The notes under the pieces were generated by a model, which did no database searches, was not told the origin of the DNA, and saw nothing but the letters and a program-made list of their open reading frames with translations. A stretch of 64,000 bases of DNA from the NCBI RefSeq assembly GCF_030867145.1, contig NC_134427.1, positions 17,011,001 to 17,075,000 of the forward strand, given 5' to 3'. How positions within the stretch are numbered: position 1 is the first letter of the stretch; every line of letters begins with the position of its first letter. The translations under genes and the position numbers were made by a program. Shown here piece by piece: positions 1 through 34,272 of the stretch. The stretch comes from Opisthocomus hoazin (Eukaryota; Chordata; Aves; Opisthocomiformes; Opisthocomidae).

Positions 1-376
1 GTCGGGTTTCTGGAGGAGGTGGTGGTAGGAAACCAAACCATTAAATGCTGCTGCAGGAAACTGCTGAGTCAAGACTGGGGCAATCACGTGAAATGCCGAA
101 AAAAGAAACCTTGGTGAAGAGATCAGAGAGCAGGTTGGAGCACACAGCTGCAAAACTTCCTGCAAAGGCATTCTGAAATCTTGTGTTGTGACACAGCTGG
201 AAAACCACATTCCTAGCCTAGCAGGAGCAGCAGAGGCACAGGCTTATTTCGCCACAAGCCTGTTATACAAACATAAGTCTCATATGGGCAGCTTGGCTTC
301 ATCGTGGGCTGGCTGCCTGGGGAGGCGAATGCAAGGCAGGAGCTGGGCTTTGGCGTGGTGCTGGTACCACAGGTGC

Positions 377-612
377 TCCTTCGCTGTGCCACTGCGGGCA
401 CCCTCGATGCAATGAGATGTGGGGCAAGGTGGTGCTGTTGCTGTCAGGACACCCTTGATGCCGTGGGATGCAGGACAAGGTGGTGCCATTGCTGCTGGGG
501 CACCCTCCATGCTGCGGGATGTGGGGCGAGGTGGTGCCATTGCTGTTAGGACACCCTTGGTGCCATAGGATGTGGAGCGAGGTGGTGCTGTTGCTACTGG
601 GGGACCCTGTTT
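377..612. repeat. 51-bp minisatellite, about 4.5 copies
   Basis: The anchor ggtggtg recurs at 428, 479, 530 and 581, an exact 51-bp period, with a diverged partial unit before it. Each unit contains ttgctg-, cacccttgatgcc- and gggatg-like blocks. Because 51 is divisible by three, long frames stay open on both strands, which explains the overlapping reading frames here. Confidence 0.85.
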
Positions 613-3600
613 TGCTCAGAAGCATCTGCAGCTGGTGCTGGGTGTGACGTGTACTGGAGTGCTCAGCAGCCAGGTTAACATGTGGCAGCAGATGAGATTT
701 TGCGTTGTGTGAGTCACACTAAACTACCTCCAGATGTAGCTCTGTTTAATGTAAAAAATCCTGTTTGACTGACAGCATATTCTTTGGGCTCATAACAGCA
801 AAGTAGAAAAATGTCAATACTCTCAATTTTGTGTTTTTATCGACATATGTTGCTAACTTGCTGGAGACACATCTGTCAGCTTCAGAGCAGGAGTTATTTT
901 GTGAAGATGACTGGGTCTGCGCACAAGGCACCTGCCACTTCCAACTCTTGCGAAAGATGTGTTGACTGTAACTTTTTCTGAGAAGCTTCAGCAGGAAATT
1001 TAAAACTTCAGCAGGAAGTTATATATAAAATACCAGGTTGGAAGACTGTTTATTATACAGTCATCTTCGTATCTGGATATTTTAACTGCAGGACTGTAGT
1101 GCTACTGGATCCCTTGTGACCTAGAATAACATTACATCCCTTTCACAGAGAGCACATCAGGGCAGATGGTATGTGTAGTAATGATATATGTAATTAGTCT
1201 ACAGTTTCCAGCTCTGACAGAGGTAGGAAACCAGGTCAGGCAAACCCTGAGCTAATGCATATTCGCTGCATTGTCCCGAGCAACAAAGCTCTTCCGGGGA
1301 ATCATCTCTCCCCAGTTTGAGGTTGCGTGGCTGCTTCGTGCTTTTGGAGCTAGGACTTGAAGTAGCAGCCACTGGCACAGGAATAAGAAGGAAGAAACCG
1401 AAGGGACACGCAGATGGTGTCAGTTCTGCAAGCGGCAGAATCGCAGTCCTTTGGTTGCAGAACCAGTTCTCCCGAGGAGCGAGCCTGACCTACTTCGGGG
1501 CCGCAGCCTACGAGCGAGCTTTGCCTGCGCGGTGACAGTTCTAGCTCACCTCTGCAGAGGCTGTATTTTGTCATCTTTGTTCCCATCTTCCCTGCAAACT
1601 GTACCTCCTCCCCAGCACGCAGCTGGCAGAACGTGATCTGCCGTGTCTTGCCCAGCCTTCAGTGAAAATTCGTAGAGCAGCCTTGTTCTGAGCCTCAGAC
1701 TAGCACCAGCTGAAAGATTTTCCTGCTGTAGTTAAGGGACTGCTTTTGAAAAAGGTATCTATTTTTGACCGTGGCAACAAATTGCTCTCAGATATACTTC
1801 AAGCTTCAGAGACTACAGAAGGGTAAATCAGAACATGCATTGTGATAATTTCATATGAGGTTTGGTCTGGGAGGGCGAAAAAGCTACATATTAAGTGAAC
1901 ATCTTGCTAATAATCCAGCACTGATATTTCAAGCTGTATTAAAACTACTTACTGCTCCAGATGGTAAAAAACAAATCCATTCCACATCGTCTTAGGTGCA
2001 GTTTACTTGCACACTAGCCCCTCTCTATTTGCAAAGTCATAGTGACTAAGCTTGGCAAAGCAGCACTGCAACCCTTGAGCCCTGCGATGGCCTGGGTGTT
2101 ATGGAGTCTGGTGCCTGACCTGCGGCATGCCTGAATCACATAAAGCACCTACATGTTGGATCTACTGGAAAAGCAGTTACTGCAACCTCCTTGTTACTGA
2201 AAAGATCATTAGATATCATTAGACTTACACTTTTTTGCTAAGACAATTTCATAGCAAAAGCAAGTTAAGATTACTTAAGCATTTTAACACAGAAGGACCT
2301 CATGACAGCCCTGTTTTCCTCCAGGTCTAAAATACAGGTGTTTCACGCTGACAAAAAACTGATTGTTGTAAGGAGCAAGCGAGAGAACTATCATCGTTAT
2401 AGAAGAAATTGGATTAACTGTATTCTTCTCCCCGAGTAGTCTCATTTAGCAGTAGTGGCTTCGCATTAGCTGCTGAAGTAGCTGAAGCCTTAAGCCGCGA
2501 GAGCAGACCAAGCGTAAACTTTTGACAAAACTAATGCTGCTAACAAAGAACTCACTGAATGCAGCAGATAGGAGCGGAATGAAGAAGATAAGGACCAAGG
2601 AGACAACTCCAGGAGAATAAAGTGACTTCAGAAGGTGGCCAGCCCAGTGATAGTGAAAACCAGTAAGAAATCAAGAGAGCAGTGACCAGAATTAAGTGAT
2701 GGACCTGGGGATCGGGTGATGGGTGAACAGGTCTGAGAGGTGTGAACTGGGGCAGGGATCCCTCTCCTGAGACACCTGGCTCGAGCTGTAACTTAAGCAC
2801 TAATTGGAAGCCTTCCCTCGGCCCTGGCATTCTCAGCAGGCTCCTAGGGCTGGACACTGTTAGGGTGGCCAGCGTGGGTAAATCCGTAAAAACCAATAAA
2901 AACATAGTATTTGCTGGATGTGAACTACTTTTCCTAAGCTTAATGGGTTTATTTATGGTGCTGCAAATGTCTTACTGATTTTAGAAAATTAACTTTCAAA
3001 CTTACTTTTCTTCTCGTTTCTATCCTAATGCTTCTTTCCCATAAGCAGCAGCAAGGCAAGTTCTGAGTCACTTTAAGATGACCTTGTATCAGGCAGCAGT
3101 TGCTTAACCGGAAGAAAAACCTGCTCCATTGTAGGTTGGTCAACATCCATTGCTCCTCTTCCCAGTCAAGTCCACATTCTCCAAGGTACCCTCTGCACAA
3201 AGGCCAGTGTCTCTCAACCCCTCAAGTAAGTTTGAAGGTGTTCCATTTTCTGAATACCACAGTCTGTCTACTGTGGTATTTAATGGTGGGGAGGAAAAAA
3301 AAAAAAAAGGTAAATCCAAAGCTACCATCTTAAATTTGATTTGGCATCAGTTTCTCTCAAAATCAGAGGAAAGTACAGTAATGTATATTGCACTTCATAC
3401 TGTAACAAAAGTATTTACTGCTCTCTGGTATTTTTCTCAAGAGTAGACAGATCTATCAATCGCCAAACATCCATCTGCTTCTGTAGGATATATGTATTTT
3501 TTTTAACAACAAAATTGTGTAGGATTGTGGAGAACGCAGGAAGCAGGAAATATTCTCTTTAAAGAGAAATTGTTAGTGGAAAAACCATCCCATGCAACTG

Positions 3601-4410
3601 GATGCCTCCAAGGTGTAACAGAGCAAGCAAGCCCCTGCGCAGTACTATGGGAGACATCCCCCACGCCTATTTGGACCCCCATGCACGACATGCCAGCCTT
3701 CAGCAGAGATCCGTCTGGAAGATCAGCGATTGCTGTGCCGCAGCTATCTGTTTCCCAACCAGCCCTCCAGTGCTCCCAGTAAAATCAGGACACTCCACAT
3801 CCCCTTCCCACCAAGTCCTCTGAGTGCCTGCACCAGCAAAAGCCAGCCTCGAGATATTCCTGATAAATTCTGCTCCAATTTAGTCCAGCAATTCCAAATG
3901 GCTGAAGAAAAATTAAGGAATGGCCCCGTTGGCCATCATCAATAACAGAAGCAAGCTCCCTGTTCAGCCCTCTCCTTTGTACTTCAGCAATTGTACCAGA
4001 GCCATTAAAAAAATTACTGACTGTACTGGGAGAGAAGGAATCATGGTACAGCAGGAGAGCAGCCTCCTCTACTAGCAGCAAGCCACCCCCTTTGGTGTTT
4101 TTGTACCATTTCTGGCACTTCTACACATTCAATCCCCATCTGGAGTTTGCAAGGATGCTTATTTCCTTTCCCCTTCAATAACTTTGTAGAAGACTTCATA
4201 AAAAAAAAATATTCAGGAATGGAAGCCACTTAGAAAACTCAAGCGACTTTAATGACTGAATGAAGAAGGAACTAATTATTATTATATTTAAGTAGCAAAC
4301 AAGTATTCTGCTGTCCAAGCACAAGCTAAAGAATTTAAAGAAGCCACAGACATTAGTAAGCCCAACATACAGAACTTTGAGTAAGAAGGCATTTTACACA
4401 CACGAGTTTA
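613..4410. other. Intergenic region left of CUL4B
   Basis: No gene, RNA or dispersed repeat recognised on either strand. Short open frames only. In human the next gene past the CUL4B 3' end is LAMP2; I see no LAMP2 coding sequence in this window. Confidence 0.6.
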
Positions 4411-4431
4411 TCAACACAAAACTGTTTAATA

Positions 4432-4437
4432 TTTATT
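4432..4437 (-). terminator. CUL4B: Candidate distal poly(A) signal of CUL4B
   Basis: Canonical AATAAA on the minus strand. About 30 nt downstream is a run of TGTGTGTG (plus-strand complement at 4396-4403), the expected GT-rich downstream element. Cleavage would fall near 4410-4420. Confidence 0.5.
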
Positions 4438-5931
4438 AAATGACACAAAATACCTAGATAACAGACTCACTCTCTGAAAGGACATGTATTTACATTATTT
4501 ACCAACTTAAGAAAGACTCTCTGTACCCATATCAGACTTATGAAACATAAAAAAGGTTTTGCTGCTTTTTGCATCGAAGGATGCAACGGTGATACATGCC
4601 CTGTTTGGAAGTCTGCATAAACTGTAACTTTTTGATGCAGTGAAAAAGCACAATTTCATATTCTGGTAGCCGAGGGAAGAGGCTTCTGAAAAGTAACAGG
4701 GTTAGTTTTTTTCCCCCACTCCAGACATACTCTGAAGAACTGTTATACAAAAAGTATATTACATTTTTGAATGCTGCTGTACTCTCACAATTTTAGTGTA
4801 ATGTTTCAAAGAAAATATTCTTCCTACTATATGAAATCACTAAAAAAAGTGGTATTTGAACATTTCTTTAGATGCATTTTTTTTTTTTTTTAAAAGAAAG
4901 CGTTAGGGCAAATGATATGTCTAGGAAAAAATGAAAGGCTGACAAAAAAAAAAAAAAAGAGCGCAGAGACCAAAATATGAAGAACAGCTAAAGCAACTTA
5001 ACATTTTGCTAGGGTTTGTTTTTTTTTTATTAACTATTTACTTTGGCACCTTTGTGTAAACTATAGAACAAAACAACGTTTACAACACATTTGCAATTAC
5101 AGCATTTAAACAAAATGGTCACTTTTTAAACCAGCCAAGACAAAAAAATAGTCCATTTATGGGTATAAAGATTAAAAAACCTAAAATATATATTTCTAAG
5201 AATAAACTGCAATTTCTTATGAACAAGGTGCTATAAACTGCATGCAAGAGTTAAGATTAAAAATGTGTGGCCAAACAGACAAGCTGTGTTCTAGCCAGAT
5301 GAGTCGTGGTCCAAGCCCACTGTAATTTTTTTCTTACAGAGATATATATGGCTCAATAGGCAGGCACATGATCCCAGCAAGAAGTTGCAGAGTTGTACGG
5401 CTGGACGATAAATCTTGGCTGCAGCTTTGTCATCAACCAGGAATGAGCGAGACCTTAGCAGAAGGATGAACGAGTTCTTGGGGGAAAACCCATGAAGATA
5501 AAGAAGGAGAAGCCTTCTCCCCTCCCCTCCCCTTCCTCACCCCCGCTCTTGGCCTAGCCCGGGCTCTCAAAGGCCATTCTTTGGGTTGCTTTAACTAGCT
5601 TGCCGCTTCGGGTCTGCCTCAGATCATGGAAGTCTGATGAGATTTGAGGACATTTTTTATACAGCTTTTTCTGCATTTAACTTACTGAAATGGATGGAAT
5701 AAAAATCAAATAAACCCTCAGATCTTTCCGGTTAGTTTGACTGAATGCAACACACTCACCTAATGAGGGAGGATTTTACCAGAACAGGCATTTTAAACAT
5801 GTAGCGGTGTTAGATTTATATGCTACAACAGACTGAATGGAACCAGTTCAATACTGACATTCACCATCTCCTGTCTCCCAAAGAGTTATGTTTTATGCTC
5901 CTTCTCCAAAACACCTTTTTAAAAGGAATCT

Positions 5932-5937
5932 TTTATT
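5932..5937 (-). terminator. CUL4B: Candidate proximal poly(A) signal of CUL4B
   Basis: AATAAA on the minus strand inside the probable 3' UTR. It would give a 3' UTR of about 2 kb. There is no clear GT-rich element immediately downstream, so it is weaker than the site at 4432. Confidence 0.25.
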
Positions 5938-6394
5938 GGCTAAAGATACAAAACACATACAAGAAAAAGGAACATTGAATGCAAAATACAGAAGGTTTTT
6001 CTGGGGGGGCATTCTTTCCTCCCCAGTGGATCTCTATTTGAAATAATACTTAAAGATTTGCAGGAGCAGTCTTCAAGTTTCTTACCAGATAACTCTACTG
6101 TTAGTATTTTTCTTACAGAGGCAAGGGTGGTCCTGGATGTCTACCAGTGGTTATGCTGCAGTAGTGTCAAAGGATAAGGTAGATTTTCTGCAGATCACAA
6201 AGAGCTGTATGATACTTAGTAGAGGGTGACAGCAAATAATTTAGTAGGAGAAAAAAAAACCCCATCTGCTTCAATCTGTCAGCTGAGGACTGCATATAAA
6301 AGAGCTTGAGAGAAAACACGGCTGGAGAAAATATGGAATTAAACAGTAGATCAAAAAAAGCAACAAGGATGGGATGTGTCAGATACAAAACACA

Positions 6395-6422
6395 AACACA
6401 CACACACACTCTCTCCTCTCTC
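6395..6422. repeat. (CA)n/(CT)n microsatellite
   Basis: A run of alternating c and a followed directly by ct repeats, within the probable CUL4B 3' UTR. Confidence 0.85.
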
Positions 6423-7898
6423 GCACATGCACACCCCTGAATGTGGGATCACAGTGATAAAAGTTACAGATCGTAGAGAGCTAAGTTACGCTGCCGTTAA
6501 ATGAAAGTTACGTCTTGCTTTCAAGAAGTATCTGGTATTCCCCAGGACTATCAGTGCCTGAAAGAGGATGAGGTTTTCATTGTGCTCTGCCACACAGCTG
6601 ATCGTAGGTCTAAAGCCTGGCTGGGTAAGGAAGAACTGTTATATGGAGGAATTACCTTTTCTTTTGTTTTTTTCCCATATATTCCTAGCACATGCTGCTA
6701 TAGCAATAAAAAAAATGCATTTGTTGAAACAAAGCTCTACATTCAAGTGACTTATTCTCCCATGTCTTATAAAGATGCAAAGAATGCTCTCTGGTCATCT
6801 AAGAAAATATATTTTAGATGCCTTGTAGCAATACTTAACTTTCTATATGAGAGGTAGGCTTCTGGGTTCTAGGAGGCCTGCCACATCTAGGGCTGAGTTC
6901 TTAAAGCTTTAAGTTAAAGCAATCCAAAGCAGGGCAGTCTTAGCAGAGCTGCCCTGTCTAAACCTTGAGGTTAGTTCAAGTTTAGAATGTTGCAAAGCAA
7001 AACAAGTATTAAAATCCATTTGTAACTTTCGCTCTTACAGCTTTACCACAAGAACAGTGTGGCGTTTCATAGATGTCTGTAAATAGATTCTCTTTTCTAG
7101 AGTATTGCTGCCAAGAGGTGAAGGCCTCCTACCCATGACTAGTAAAAACTGTCACTTTTTCCATTATGGCTGTTTTATGCTTAAAATTCCCAAAGGTGAA
7201 CACTAAGTCTTATAGGCAAGCCATATAAATCTAATCTGAATTTGTTTTGTTGTAGCAGTATTTTAAGAATGGCATTTGTATATACAGTATATATGCCCAC
7301 ACTGCAAACTTTATACATCGTTTTGTATTGGTACTATTTTGTCTTAATCGCGACCAAGAATATTTTCCATTAGATCAGCAATAAGCATAGCTTGGCTTAT
7401 TTTCCCTCCCTCAAAGGAAAAATCCAAGTGTGGGCATCAACCAAACCAATGGTATGTTACTAACTGAAATGCATTCTGTACAGTAAATTAAAAGTTTGCA
7501 TGCAGTTTAAGCATTTTAAAGGCTATTTTCTTATATTAATTAACCTTCTGTTTCCATTTAAAGGTGTGAAAGACATCTGTCGTATATCAAGGGACTCCTC
7601 TTCAGACCCAGAGACAAATGGAATCACAAAGACCAGGTACTTTCTTTCAGCTTTCTGCACATCTTACTAAATAACATGCAAAGAGTTCAACAGCATTCTT
7701 CTTAAAATGTAAATAGTACTCTTTAAATGGGCATGTTAACCACTGAAAGAAGTCCACTCTACTATACTTTTCCATTACACTGCTTTCATTCAATCATCGG
7801 TAGTATAAAAAGTCAATTAACGGGATCAACAGGCTAGTTTATCCACTGGCAACTGTGTATGACACCAAATGTGCAGTAAAACAAAGGCCAACATATGT

Positions 7899-30604
<22,706 letters not shown>

Positions 30605-30654
30605 GAACACACAGAAGTGAACAGGCTGAGGGGCATCAAATCCTTGTGGTGGGA

Positions 30655-30680
30655 CAAAGAGAGAGAGAGAGGGAGGGAGT
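30655..30680. repeat. (GA)n microsatellite upstream of CUL4B exon 1
   Basis: A short purine run of repeated ga dinucleotides followed by ggga units, 50-75 bp upstream of the MFPTG start codon (minus-strand CT run). It could form a promoter-proximal GAGA-like tract, but no function is shown. Confidence 0.7.
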
Positions 30681-30949
30681 TTCCGAGTCAGTCTGTGTTT
30701 GGTGTCTCTCGGGGGGGTCTTTCAACTCCTCTCTCTCATCAGTGGAGTCCTTCCGTGCTCGCTCTCCTTTGCGTTCTTCTTTCTCCGAGGAACCGCTTTA
30801 TCTCCTCTCTTCCCCTTTCCTTTATTACTTTGGTTCTTCTCGTAGTTTGCCTCTGCTCTCCTGCTTTTACTCCTTCCTCAGCAGAGCGTCTCCGTTCCTG
30901 CCTCTCGCCACCCACCAGTTCCTCTCAATTCTTCTCTCCGACACCGGTG

Positions 30950-31780
30950 TTCCCCCGTGGCTGCCCGCTCCCCTCCTGCTTCGGCCGCCCCGTCTCCGCC
31001 GAGCAGCAGCGGGGAGGGCTGAGCGCGGCTCCCCCTCGCCTCGGCTCCAGCCCCTCGCCCCGCACGCCTCCCGCGCCCTCGCCGCCGCCCGGCCCGCTCT
31101 TCCCCCGCGGCCCGCTCTCCTCGGGCTCCCGCCGCCCCCCTCTCTGCCTCCCGGTCGCGCTTCCTGAGGGGGGGGGGACGGCCCGGCCCAGGGCTTGTTA
31201 TTGTCAATACACGGCAGAGAGGGAGCCTAAAGATGGCGGCACATCCGGCCGCCGTGCATGCTGGGGCGCGGCAGCCCGGAAGCGCGGCCGGGCGGCCCGG
31301 CTCGGCGGCGGGCCCCACCTCCGGCCCAGCGGCCCTGCTCCCGCCGGCGCCCCCCCGCTCCTTTCCGCTGCCCTCTGACCTACCGGAAGTGATCATGGTT
31401 GCCGGCCGCTCCTCACGGGCGCGTTCGTTACCCCCTGGCGCGCCGGCGCAGGGCGGGTCGTGCGGGAAGGGGGCGTGACCGCCGCCCTCCGTCTGGCGGG
31501 AGCGCGCAGGGGGCGGGGCTAGGCGGGCGCTGGGCGTGTCCCTCGCCGCGCCCCGCCTCCAGCAGGGGGGCGGCTCCCCGGTCCCTCAGGGCGGGCGCGC
31601 GCGCGGGCGGGCACGGCTGCGGCCTGCGGCCTCGGGCTGGGTGGGTGCCGGTGCCCCGGGGCTGGGCCCCGCAGCGAGGCCCAGTCCTGCTTCTCGCCTG
31701 CGGCGCGGGCTTGCGGCTGAGGTAAAGGTGGTGCCAAGGGGGTGTCGTTGGGACCCGGGCTGGGGGCTCCACGCGGAGCC
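30950..31780. promoter_or_regulatory. CUL4B: CpG island at the CUL4B 5' end
   Basis: Strongly GC- and CpG-rich sequence against an AT-rich background. It contains the candidate first exon of CUL4B, an ETS/GABP-type CCGGAAGTG at 31383-31391, a YY1-type AAGATGGCGGC at 31230-31240 on the plus strand and GC boxes (gggcgggg type). Typical of a housekeeping promoter; exact start sites cannot be read from sequence. Confidence 0.75.
31384..31440 (-). other. CUL4B: Candidate alternative first exon of CUL4B (5' UTR plus MITSG start)
   Basis: On the minus strand an ATG at 31396-31394 is followed by ATC ACT TCC G and then a strong donor, GTAGGT, at 31383. The first large CUL4B exon has an acceptor (TTTCCCACAG) inside its MFPTG start. 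Joining the two keeps the frame and gives MITSG in place of MFPTG before FSSPN. Human CUL4B is known to have an alternative upstream start exon joining at this same Gly, so the arrangement is plausible. The upstream boundary is not visible; 31440 is a nominal limit within the CpG island. No transcript evidence is available here. Confidence 0.5.
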
Positions 31781-33837
31781 CGCGCCTGAGGGCAGGCTTC
31801 GGCCTGCTGGCTGAGGCTGGGAGTGGGCTTGGTTACATTTATTCATAAACAATCGTTCGGCGCCAACTTTTCACATGATCTTAATATATGTGGACTTGCA
31901 TTGGGCTAAGCCCTGGGGCTATTTTTGTTTTTTGGGGATTTTTTTAACATTTGGAAGCAAAACTAGCAACCGTGGCCCTCTCACGGCTCTTGATGATAGT
32001 GTCTGTTACTGAAGGAAACATGAACTCTGAGGGCGTTGTTAGGATTCAGTCGCACCTGAGAAACAGCTGTGGAAAAAGTAACGGAACGAGCGATGAGGTT
32101 TTGCTGCAGAAGAGATTCTCCGAGGGCTTCAGCGCAGAGCTTGCAGCCACGTGCCCGAGGAAGGCTGTGGGCAGTTCGGAGTTTGATAGAAAAAGAAGCC
32201 CTAACTTGGCAAAAACTCTGGTTCATGGAGGTGTGAATGTGATTTTACTGAGGTTTTTGCGGAGTGTGTTTTCTGTCTGAGTAACTGGCAGACAGCTCCT
32301 GAGGCCTGAAACCTAGGTGTGTAGAATTTTCCAGTTTAAAAAAAGAACAAAGAAAGCTTCAGTCTGTTTCTGACTGGCTTTAGAACAGGTCATGTAGTTC
32401 CCAAGCAGTAACAAGTTACATTCCAAGTCAGATGTAACAGAAATAAACAGGTTTGCTATGTAAATGAAACTTAGATGATTATGCTGTCAAGTTTTCCTCT
32501 GTTCCAGTAACTGTCATGTTCACTTAAGGCAAATTAGGCAAGAGGTGTAGAGATGTAAGAGATCTTAAATTTCTACAGATTCTTGGCTTGTGAAAACGAT
32601 TGGATTTATAAAAGCGAGACATGAGGAAGTGTCCTGTTTCCTGGAGAGGCAGGAGGGTTATCTTGTCCCTGCAGTCATTTGGGTGGAGAAGAGTCAGTGA
32701 CAGTGTCCCATCGGCCAGGGTACGCAGCTCCTGAGCAGTCACGGCCTGGGATACGTAGGAGAGCGGGTGAAGGCAAGGTAAAGTGCTGGGGACCCAGGAG
32801 GAAGCCAGGTGTGATGGCTTTTGCCCTTTTCCCACTGAAGCATAGTGGGGGAGAGATTCTAAATCCTTTCTATTTAGCATATGATCCTGAGGGGTGGTTT
32901 TTGTGGGGGCTGGAAGGGTTGTAACGCTGGATGAGCCTCTTGCTCTGTCAGTCATATGCAGGTACCATGCTTTAAAAATTCCGTTACTTAAAAGTGACAC
33001 TGCAACGAGAGCAAATGTCTCCAGCTGTTTGCTGGTGAGCCTGAACAATAATAATGAGAGCTTTATTACGAAATTCCAGGCTACGTGTTCAAAGCCTTCT
33101 TCAAAAATCCTTTGTACATGCAAATTTAGATTAGGCAAGCAGTTAGCTGGCCTTGAAGTCTTTGCAGCTACACCAACAGAAAGCATTTGGAAGAGGAGAC
33201 GGAGATGTTGAGACCAGACGCATGGTTAGCACAGCCCTGAAGGGAGCCAGCGGTCCAGGTGCTTTAAGGTAGCAGAAGACTGGAGATAAAAGCTTCCTGT
33301 TGACGAAAGCCTTTTTTGAAAATTAGGAATAAATCTTGCTGTTGTGGGTAGGCTGGCATGAAACCAGTGGCTCCAATGACTTCAGTGAAATGTGCTATAT
33401 TTATCGTGGGTCATTGAGGGTAAAAGTTTCTGACATTCAGGGTGGGAGTATGATGAATTTTTCACTACAGGTTTTAAGAATGTGAGCATACCTGCAAGGA
33501 GCATTTACTTGGCAAAGTATTATTTCCTAGAAGTTATTCTGAGTAGCACAAAAAAATGTATGGAATGGTTTGTTGGTGTGATAAACTCCTGTTCTCACTT
33601 TCTAATCTGGGCATGAGCAATGTCGCTGTGTTTAATTCAGATTGAATCCTTGACTATAGCTTAGTATTTTTAGTGATGCTACAAAGCAGGTGGAGGTGGC
33701 TTTCATGAGTTAAATGCTTGAATATTTATATAATGCCATGGTTCATTCCTACCCTTTTTAAGTTCTCGATGTGTTCCTGACTCTGTATTTCACTGTTTGA
33801 ATAAATTATAGTATGTCTAAAGGCTTGATTTTACTTT
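31780..33837. other. Intergenic spacer between CUL4B and MCTS1
   Basis: About 2 kb of mixed composition between the CUL4B CpG island and the CR1 fragment. The minus strand holds a 220-codon open frame (32524-33186) that resembles no family I recognise. Nothing else supportable. Confidence 0.6.
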
Positions 33838-34272
33838 GTATGATGAGGATGATGAGGGGACTGGAGCATCTCTCCTACGAGGAGAGGCTGAGGGAGCTGG
33901 GCTTGTTCAGCCTGAAGAAGAGAAGGCTGAGAGGGGACCTCATAAATGCCTCTATCTGCAGGGTGGGTGTCAGGAGGACGGGGCCAGACTCTTCTCAGTG
34001 GTGCCCAGCGACAGGACAAGGGGCAACGGGCACAAACTGAAGCAGAGGAAGTTCCAGCTGAACATGAGGAAGAACTTCTTCCCTCTGAGGGTGATGGAGC
34101 CCTGGCCCAGGCTGCCCAGGGAGGTTGTGGAGTCTCCTTCTCTGGAGATATTCCAGACCCGCCTGGACACGGTGCTGTGCAGCCTGCTCTGGGTGACCCT
34201 GCTTCGGCAGGGGGGTTGGACTGGGTGACCCCCCAGAGGTCCCTGCCAACCCCCACCATTCTGGGATTCTGA
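33838..34272 (+). mobile_element. CR1 LINE 3' fragment next to the MCTS1 promoter
   Basis: The plus strand carries the same CR1 ORF2 C-terminal motifs as the copy at 26.4 kb ([20 protein letters not shown], then LKQRKF and [18 protein letters not shown]), followed by a CR1 tail ending in ccaccattctgggattctg. It is shorter than the other copy and needs frame shifts to follow ORF2 throughout, so it is older or more damaged. Its 3' end lies about 110 bp before the promoter core of MCTS1 and it is co-oriented with that gene. Confidence 0.93.

Larger units (their letters stand above)
4411..7898 (-). other. CUL4B: CUL4B 3' untranslated region (probable extent)
   Basis: AT-rich sequence directly after the CUL4B stop codon, with no convincing reading frame. 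The left limit is set by the AATAAA at 4437-4432 followed by a GT-rich element, which would give a 3' UTR of about 3.5 kb. A second AATAAA on the minus strand (5937-5932) could give a shorter form. Several A or T homopolymers lie inside (4877-4891, 4944-4958), as well as a CA/CT microsatellite at 6395-6422. The extent is inferred from signals only. Confidence 0.5.

Noticed and set aside
1-4400. LAMP2, expected by synteny beside CUL4B
   Set aside because: I found no LAMP2-like coding segment, so the gene is presumably outside the window.
30617-31378. 253-codon plus-strand open frame upstream of CUL4B
   Set aside because: It lies across the CpG island and a low-complexity Ser/Pro/Arg-rich composition, with no recognisable domain. 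GC-rich DNA lacks stop codons.
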